Shown: positions 57,539-64,000 of the stretch, piece after piece
Numbering within the stretch: position 1 is the first letter of the stretch
How the letters are laid out: the number at the start of each line of letters is the position of its first letter
Assembly (NCBI GenBank): GCA_025531455.1
Contig: JAMYHL010000048.1
Span: 124,001-188,000 of the forward strand
Source: Apiotrichum sp. Y4204
Taxonomy: Eukaryota; Basidiomycota; Tremellomycetes; Trichosporonales; Trichosporonaceae
Length of the DNA: 64,000 nucleotides
Direction: 5' to 3'
Notes under the pieces: generated by a model
Database searches by the model: none
Seen by the model: the letters and a program-made list of their open reading frames with translations, nothing else
Told to the model about the DNA's origin: nothing
Program-made: the position numbers and the translations under genes

Positions 57539-59584
57539 ATGGCGCCGCGCAGCAGCAAGAAGGCGCTCACGCTATGTCTCTTCCAGAGTCTGGCAGGTGT
57601 CATTTTCGGATGGGGCAACTCGTCTGGTGGTGGTCTGGTGAGTGTTGGCGGGCAGTGGTAGAATGAGTCGATGCGATATTCTGTTATCGATAAAACACTG
57701 TTTCTGTGTATTTGTGATCGATCGCGTCGTAGATTGCTCGGTGGCGTCGCCACCACCATTCCAGTCCCCCCAGTTCCAGTTATCAGTATGCTGACCATAG
57801 TTCAACATGGAACAATACTCCCGCCGCTTTGGCCAATGTGGTCCCGACGGCTGTGAGCTTAGCACGGTGCGCCAGAGTGCGATCACGGGTCTGCTGTGTC
57901 TCGGCGCAATGTTCGGCGCCGTCTTCTCGGGCAATATTGCTGATCGGGTGAGGGACGAGTGTTGGATCGGTGCTGATGGCAGATTGGTCTGCGTGTTACC
58001 TGTATGCTCTTCATCTTCATCCACATGATTGGCGCCGCTATTGAAGTGAGTAGAAGCGCGGGGGATCACGCAGTTTGATGAGAAGAGATATACTGACTTT
58101 AGTGCTCCGGAAAAGTTTATCAGCAGGTATACGTCGCCCGTGTACTCATCGGCCTCGGCATTGGCGCGACGTCGGGCCTGGTGCCCGTCTTCCAGGCTGA
58201 GGCTGCGCCGCCGCGCTTCCGCGGCATTGTGACCGGTTCGTTCCAGCTCTGCGTGACTCTCGGTATATGGGGAGTGAGCATGTGCTCGTGGGGCATGCAC
58301 TACTATGAGGGGAACAAGAGCTGGGAGGTGGTCACTGGCCTGCCGATGGCGTTCGACGTCGGCCTCCTCCTCGGCTTCCTGTTCATGCCCGAGTCACCGG
58401 CCTTCCTGGCCAAGAAGGGCAAGTGGGAGCAGTGCCGCAAGGCGCTGGCAAGCCTGCGGTCGACCAAGGCGGACGACCCGGCGCTCGACGAGGAAATGGA
58501 GGAGATTGCGGAAAAGGCGGCCGATGCCAAGAAGCAGGGTCAGGCGTCGTACAAGGAGATCTTTTCCACCAAGAACCGTATTCTCTACCGAGTCATGGTC
58601 GGCGTGTGCGTCCAGATCGGACAGCAGATTACCGGTGTCAACTTTTTCTTCTCGTACGGACCGCAATTTGCCAAGACTGCGGGTCTTAACGATGCCTGTA
58701 AGTCTGGTGGTTGCATGGTTGACAAGCATGAACATTTCTGACATCCCCTCAGACGTCTTCCAGATCATCATTGCGTCGGTCAACGTCTTCATGTCTTTCC
58801 CGGGCATGTACGCAGTGGACCACTTTGGCCGTCGCCCCGTGCTAATTATCGGCGCGCTCACAATGTTCATCGGCCAGATCATCACCGGCTCGGTCTCCAA
58901 GGCCCTCCCGGACCAGAAGCCTGCAGGCAACGCCCTCATCGCCTTTAGCTGTATCTTTATTGCAGGATTCGCCGCCTCGTGGGGTCCCGTTGCTTGGGTC
59001 GTGTGTGGCGAGAGTTTCCCGATCCGCCTGTCCGCGTTGTGCGTCACCCTCGGCACCGCCGCCAACTGGCTCTTCGCCATGATCATTGCGTTTGCCGCCC
59101 CGCAGATCCAGCAGCGCATCGGTACCGGCATCTGCTTTGTCTGGGCCGGATGTCTTGCTCTCAAGTGAGTACCGCAGCAGCGGAAACAGAAGAAGAACAC
59201 GGCTCACCCTCCAGCTTCCTCTTCGCATTGTTCTTCATCCCCGAGACAAAGGGCCTCTCCATCGAGGAGTGAGTAGATATATCCCCCACCTCACAGGTTC
59301 TCCATACTGACGTTCTCTCCAGGATCGACGCGCTGTACCTCACCAAGATCCCCGCCATCCGTACCGGCATGTTCATGCGCGACAGCGACCGCGAGGCGCG
59401 CGACAAGGTCGCTGCAAAGCTCGAGGCCGAGAAGGAGCAGCGCGAGGCCGCCAAGGCTCAGGAGAAGGCGCAGCAGGGCAAGGGCGCGCATACTGGCGCA
59501 TACGACATGCCCCACGACGCGGCCAACGCGACGGGCCACGCCCGGGGTGTCTCTGATGGTGGATCGCATTCCACTGCTGTCTGA
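57539..59584 (+). CDS. Sugar porter (MFS hexose-type transporter)
   Basis: Plasma-membrane sugar transporter of the major facilitator superfamily, 543 aa. Exons 57539-57637, 57801-57947, 57983-58045, 58103-58697, 58753-59164, 59215-59268 and 59323-59584. Sugar-porter signatures: FGWGNSSGGGL in helix 1, NIADRIGLR after helix 2, VARVLIGLGIGATSGLVPVFQAEAAPPRFRG, PESPAFLAKKGK, QIGQQITGVNFFFSYG (the QQ-x-TG-x-NFF motif of helix 7), FGRRPVLIIG, GPVAWVVCGESFPIRLS and PETKGLSIEEID. The cytosolic tail is Ala/Glu/Lys-rich and helical. QQxTGxNFFF fits high-affinity monosaccharide transporters better than disaccharide ones; substrate is otherwise unknown. Intron 1 (163 nt) is long. GLR replaces the usual G-R-R/K after helix 2. 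Confidence 0.93.
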
Positions 59585-60702
59585 GCACCTCTTCACACTC
59601 CATAATTCATACCCCACCTCTTCGACGCTTCTCCATTTGCACTCGACTCCTACTGCCATTTCATTTCATACCATCCCATGTCATCTGTACGCATTTGATA
59701 AATGTAGCTCCCAGGATTGCATGAATAGATTATTCTCTTGCTCTCGTTGTTGTTTTGTGGCATGCCGGGATAGAACGAGGCCGCTCCCATATTCAAGATC
59801 CGAGCCAGAGCCCGGGCCTCGAGGTACCAGGGTACAGATTGATTTCCGGAAGAGGGAACGAGGCGTCCAAACTCGCCATTGACATTGACGCGGTTTGACG
59901 ATTGATGACTGGACCGTGTCTCACAACTAGCTACTTTCCGCCCGTTGGCGTTCGTCGCTCCTCGTTGTCCTGGGCCCCTGGGATCTGGGAGCTACCTCCT
60001 GGCGATCCTGCATATCTACGTATCTGTATCGAGTACTATCGAGTGGAGAGGTCGTTGGGCGTTGCACAGCTCGGGGATCGGCAAGACCTGGTCCTAGCGC
60101 AGTTCACACTCGGATCTGAATGTCTCACAAATCTGCAGGTTGGCTGGATAACATCCCTTGAATCTGCGACAGTCTCGAGCTACGCCCTCTGGAGCATCTA
60201 TCTAGTATTGTATCTCTTCCAGGGCCCGCACTCTCTATTTTCGCGCAGGTGTACTTGCGATACGCACCTCTGACCACAAGGGGACCGAGAACATTCAGAA
60301 CATTCCTTTGGCCTTTGAAATGCTCGGAAGCGATCACCGCCAATCAGTCCCTGCTTCTGCGGATCATGCTCCTGCAGATCGATCCCCTGCAGTTCCCTGC
60401 GCCCTGACCCTCGGCCTCGGTCCGGACAGCTTCTCGCCGATCACCTGACGTCAACATTCCGTCCCAGTCACGTCCACTCAGCTCGACACAGAACACACTC
60501 AGCTCGAGTCACCCACCGCGCAGCGTGCAGCACACAGGTTGCAGCGTGGGTCAAACATTTTATTTGCGCCAGCCACGGTATAAAGACAGCAAAGACGGGA
60601 CTCTTCATCCCCACCATTATCTTCATCCTTTCTCGCGTTCTCTCTCCCGCTCACGGGTCACTTTCTCTCACCTTCTCCCTACCTCTCATCTCTCTTCTCA
60701 AC
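59585..60702. other. Intergenic region between transporter and VOC gene
   Basis: About 1.1 kb. No gene supported. The last 200 bases are the VOC gene promoter, with a TATA box and C/T-rich leader. Confidence 0.6.
60579..60585 (+). promoter_or_regulatory. TATA box of the VOC gene
   Basis: TATAAAG 124 bases upstream of the start codon, followed by a C/T-rich leader. A good TATA box fits an inducible small enzyme gene. Confidence 0.55.
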
Positions 60703-61119
60703 ATGATCGACCACGTCGGCATCGTGATCACCGACTATCAGCGCAGCAAGACCTTCTACGCTGCCGCGCTCGCCCCCCTCGGCGCCGAGATGCAGATGGA
60801 GTTTCCCAACGAGCAGTGCCCCCAGACCAAGTCGATGCCGCCCGTCTCGGGATGGGGCCGCTCCCGCGACGCCCCCACCTTCTGGATCACGCAGTGCCCC
60901 GAGGCCAAGGTCGACGAGAAGCCTACCCCCGTCCACGTCGCGTTTACGTGCCCCGACCGCGCGCAGGTCGATGCCTTCCACGCCGCGGCGCTCAAGGCCG
61001 GCGCCAAGTGTAATGGTCCCCCCGGCGAGCGCCCCCACTACCACCCCAACTACTATGGCGCGTTTGTGCTCGACCCCGATGGACACAACATCGAGGCCGT
61101 GTGCCACCTCCCCGCTTGA
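60703..61119 (+). CDS. VOC-superfamily (glyoxalase/dioxygenase-fold) protein
   Basis: Intronless, 138 aa, a single vicinal-oxygen-chelate domain. Seen: MIDHVGIVITDYQRSKTFYAAALAPLGAE, the standard first beta-alpha-beta unit, and YGAFVLDPDGHNIEAVCH, the standard end. Likely metal ligands are H4, H78 (TPVHVAF) and E131. The spacing fits a small glyoxalase/bleomycin-resistance-like enzyme that acts as a dimer. The FYxxALAPLG pattern resembles bacterial and fungal VOC proteins of unknown substrate rather than true glyoxalase I. No signal peptide or targeting sequence. Strong TATA box and no introns suggest a stress-inducible gene; that is inference, as is any bacterial origin. Confidence 0.9.
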   Translation: MIDHVGIVITDYQRSKTFYAAALAPLGAEMQMEFPNEQCPQTKSMPPVSGWGRSRDAPTFWITQCPEAKVDEKPTPVHVAFTCPDRAQVDAFHAAALKAGAKCNGPPGERPHYHPNYYGAFVLDPDGHNIEAVCHLPA

Positions 61120-61674
61120 TTGGGAGTGCAAGCGTGAGTTGAAGTGTGGTTCGTGAGTGGATTCGGGTGGCTTGTGGGTGGTATGTCAGTCTGAAGGTTG
61201 CTGACCGAAAGTGATTTGAACTCGGCAGCAGCGAGCGTTTGCAAACGATAACCAGATGACGAACACGAAGCGACGCGCAAATGAGTAGTCAGGGCAATGG
61301 CCACGATGGTGATGGCGGGGACGATGATGATACGATGATGGTGATACCATGTTGGAGCAAATGCAGACATATGTGTATACTTCATAATCTGGACCCCCAC
61401 GTCCTCAGCGACAAGCACTTTGATTAAAGTGATGTTTTCGGAACATCCTTCGGCACTAAACTGGTCTGGGCTCACTGAACGCTTGTGATCGTTTTTGTGT
61501 GTTGTTGTCGTGTGCTGGTATCAGACAGACTCCCAGGATCCAGGATTGCGGGAGCCGGTGACTCTCTGAACCGACCTTGCCGACCATGACCCGATGACGG
61601 CATTGCCAGTCTGTTGCAACAGCAAACTGATCCGGCAACATTTGAGACTGCACACTCGCTCATTCCCACAGATT
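61120..61674. other. Intergenic spacer between VOC gene and APP1
   Basis: 555 bases, same-strand genes. A (GATGRT)-rich stretch near 61300-61345. Nothing else recognised. Confidence 0.6.
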
Positions 61675-64000
61675 ATGTCTGATCCACAAAAGAAGGACAG
61701 TGCAGCCGATACCGATACGCCAGCGGGCGCGCACAATACGACTAGCGGGCGCGCGGATGTGGACTCGAAGGAGACGAGCAACCCGAAGGACGGGAAAGAT
61801 GCGGATACGACTCCGGCCGACGCTGCTGCCGCCCCAGCCCCGGTGATCACCACCCCGCCCCTCCCTATCACTCCCACCACCTCCTCTTCCTCCTCCGCAT
61901 CCTCCCACTCCGCCGATGACAAGCCAAAACGCAGCCAGTCCTACCTCGCAAGCATGTACTCGGAGGTCTCGAGCATGGCGTCGCTGCTGGCGACGGCGGC
62001 CGAGTATCCGGGCACGGCGGCGCTGATCGCATCGCAGGGCACGGCGGCGGAGCGGGCAGCTGTGTGGGCCGAATGGAGCGGCGACAATGACAAGGAGCCG
62101 AAAGGGGACGAGCCAGAACCCGAGGGCGTGACGCACGACGACGAGGTCTGGCTCATACCCCGCTGGGCCCTCCTCCGCCCGCATGACGATGATCCCAAGG
62201 CGTTTGATATCGCCGTCAGCGTCGCAGGGTGCGCGACTGACCTGCGATCCCTCAAGGGCGCGACGCACACGCAGCGTGCGCTCGTGGGCATTGCTCAGCG
62301 TAGGTTGCGCTACTAAAGACAATGCGCTGATCCCAGGCTTCGCGGACCTCCCGACCATAGCACCAGAGAGGGGCAACAGTACATCCGACATGGCAGACAC
62401 GGGCAAGGAAAGCGCCGAGCGCATCCTGGACGCGGCGCACCACCCCGAGTCGACCACGAATGCGCACGCGCTACACGCTCCGGCTCCGCTGTTCGACGCG
62501 CGCGCCGCGCGCCGCCTCCTTGCTGCGCGGCTGCGGCCGTTCTGGGCCGGTGCCCTGGGCTCGCGCCGCGTGCGTGTTGATGTGTATGCGGTTAAGGATA
62601 AGTGGGAGGGGGAGATTCTCGCCAGCACGCACCTCACCACCGACTCGAACGGCCTGCTTGGCACCGAGGTGGTGGTTCCCTGGGACGCGGTGCAAAAGCA
62701 TTGCCCCGAGATGGCGGAGAATGCGCGTGGATACTCGGTGCGTGTGCGTGCGCGGCTTGTCAAGCTTCCGCCGAAGAAGAAGAAGGAGAAGAAGGACAAG
62801 GACAAGGAGAAGAAGGAGAAAGAGAAGAAAGAAAAAGAGAAGAAGGAGAAAGAGAAGAAAGAAAAAGAGAAGAAGGAGAAGGAGAAAAAGAGCAAGGAGG
62901 ACAAGGGGAAGCGGAAGGAGACTGGAAAGTCTGAGAAGAAGGAGAAGGAGAATGCGAGGGACAGCGACAAAAGCGAAGGAAAGGATGTAGAGAACAAGAA
63001 GACAGAAACGACTCTGGACAAGGCAGAACAGGGCCAGCATACAGACAAGAATCCCGACCAGGGAACGCAGAAGGATCCGTCCAAGGACGCGGACGACAGC
63101 GACGACGAAGACAACGATATGGCGGATGAAGCGGCCGCTGCCGTGGAGAAAGAAACCTCATCGACGCGCTCAGTTCTCGCCAAGCTGGGCATTAAAGGCA
63201 AGGCGACCCGCACCGACAAGGACGTCAAGGTGGCCACAGAGTCGACCGCAGATGAGGTCTCAGAGCATGGCAAGTCTACAGAAAGGAATACGGACCAGAC
63301 TACGGAGAAGGAACCGCCCAAGGACGCGGACGACGAGGACGAGGACGACGTGGCGGGTAAAGCGGGTGACGCCTTCGAGAAAGAAACCTCTTCAACTCGT
63401 TCGGTGCTTGCCAAGCTCGGCATCAAGGGCAAGGCGACGCGCACCGACAAGGACTCCAAAGTGGCTGAGCACTCGGCGCCAACGCCGCCGCCAGAGGAGG
63501 AGCCGCCTGAGGAGTACGTCGCAGAGAGCCGTCTCACGTACACGCCTGCGCGGGAGGACGGTGTGCGGATCATTTCGGATGTGGTGGGTTGGCAGTAAGA
63601 CTACTCTGACAACAGGACGACACGGTCAAGCGCAGCGATATCCTGGGCGGCGCGCGAGAAGTGTTCCGGTGGGTTCCTTCGCCAGTGTAATGCTCATATC
63701 AGGAACGTGTTCTGCCGCCCCGACCGCGAGATCGGTGTGCCTGGGATGGAGCGGCTGTTCAAAAACCTCGCGGCCGCTGGAGCTTGCGGACTTCATTTTG
63801 TGGTGAGAACTGAGAAACGCACGCCTTCAGACCTGACAGCAGTCCCTCTCGCCGATTGAGCTGCTCCCCGCACTCCTCTCTTTCCTACACTCGCACGCCT
63901 TCCCTGCCTGCTCGCTCACTGTGCGTCTCAATCTCACTGATATCTCTCTAACGGCAGCTCAAGTACTACGGTCCCCGCGCGCTGCTTGCGGCGCTGTACG
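61675..64000 (+). CDS. APP1: App1 phosphatidate phosphatase, 3' end cut by the window
   Basis: Mg-dependent phosphatidate phosphatase that acts at actin patches and endocytic vesicles. Exons seen: 61675-62299, 62337-63583, 63616-63668, 63703-63802, 63843-63920 and 63958 onward; the gene runs past 64000. The N-terminus is Ser/Thr/Pro/Asp-rich. Then follow the App1 regulatory region (DEVWLIPRWALLRP; VDVYAVKDKWEGEILASTHLTTDSNGLLGTEVVVPW), a Lys/Glu tract (about 355-393), two copies of a 77-78-residue module (about 431-508 and 509-585) and the HAD-like catalytic start GVRIISDVDDTVKRSD (about 617-632) with DxDxT. RNVFCRPDREIGVPGMERLF and GLHFVS continue the catalytic domain. Linker insertions this long between the two conserved parts are unusual for the family. 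Confidence 0.93.
62776..62890 (+). repeat. Lys/Glu-rich coding microsatellite
   Basis: Purine-only tract inside APP1 built of AAGGAGAAAGAG-like units, coding KEKKEKE repeats. It will form a charged single helix or disordered linker. Confidence 0.9.
63002..63466 (+). repeat. Tandem duplication of a 77-78-codon module inside APP1
   Basis: Module 1 (63002-63235) and module 2 (63236-63466) both run from TE(T/S)T, through DPSKDADD or EPPKDADD, to EKETSSTRSVLAKLGIKGKA and TRTDKD. The last 26 or so residues are identical while the first half has diverged. An intragenic tandem duplication with selection on the C-terminal part is the simplest reading. Confidence 0.9.

Noticed and set aside
61660..63573. 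637-codon open frame antisense to APP1
   Set aside because: Mirror of the GC-rich, repeat-rich coding strand; Ser/Phe/Leu low complexity opposite the Lys/Glu tract, with no domains.

Overview
The window looks like nuclear DNA from a high-GC basidiomycete yeast of the Tremellomycetes, most plausibly a Trichosporonales genus (Trichosporon, Cutaneotrichosporon, Apiotrichum or Vanrija type). The reasons are GC-rich coding DNA, many very short introns (30-75 nt) with GTRNGT donors and a CTNAC/CTNAT branch point a few bases from the CAG/TAG acceptor, and the gene content: a tremellomycete-type 'macrophage-activating glycoprotein' and a 191-aa CDC42. The genus is inference. I assembled exons by hand so that reading phases close. 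No virus, transposon, CRISPR array or plasmid element was found.

Layout: 23 protein genes and one tRNA. 1-6 kb: tandem repeats and a long pyrimidine-rich leader, then a two-RRM plus Pumilio RNA-binding protein (+). 7.5-8.3 kb: CDC42 (-). 10.4-13 kb: GPN1 GTPase and guanylate kinase (+). 13.3-14.9 kb: two small unknown genes (-). 16.8-23.1 kb: F-box-like protein, mitochondrial t6A enzyme QRI7 and importin-alpha (+). 23.7-24.3 kb: a coiled-coil protein with a perfect heptad array (-). 25.2-28 kb: CWF19-like splicing protein (+). 28.4-30 kb: proline-rich protein (-). 31.0 kb: an intron-containing initiator tRNA-Met (+). 31.4-37.1 kb: URB1 (-). 38-43.4 kb: a very large alpha-arrestin (+). 43.6-45 kb: LEO1 (-). 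45.6-46.8 kb: ATP4 (+). 47.1-48.5 kb: a membrane-associated protein (-), divergent from VPS71/SWC6 (+, 48.7-49.1 kb). 49.3-50.9 kb: unknown nuclear-type protein (-). 51-57.5 kb: a gene-poor tract that holds only the GPI-anchored secreted glycoprotein. 57.5-59.6 kb: sugar transporter. 60.7 kb: a VOC/glyoxalase-fold protein. 61.7 kb to the end: APP1 phosphatidate phosphatase, cut by the window edge.

Most genes are single-copy housekeeping genes: RNA control and splicing, ribosome assembly, Paf1 and SWR1 chromatin complexes, nuclear import, mitochondrial ATP synthase and tRNA modification, and cell polarity. They are not a pathway cluster. The more lineage-specific content is the secreted glycoprotein in its large intergenic space, the small unknown proteins, the repeat-built coiled-coil protein and the expanded low-complexity part of APP1. 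I see no convincing new multi-gene system; the best leads are single-locus observations.
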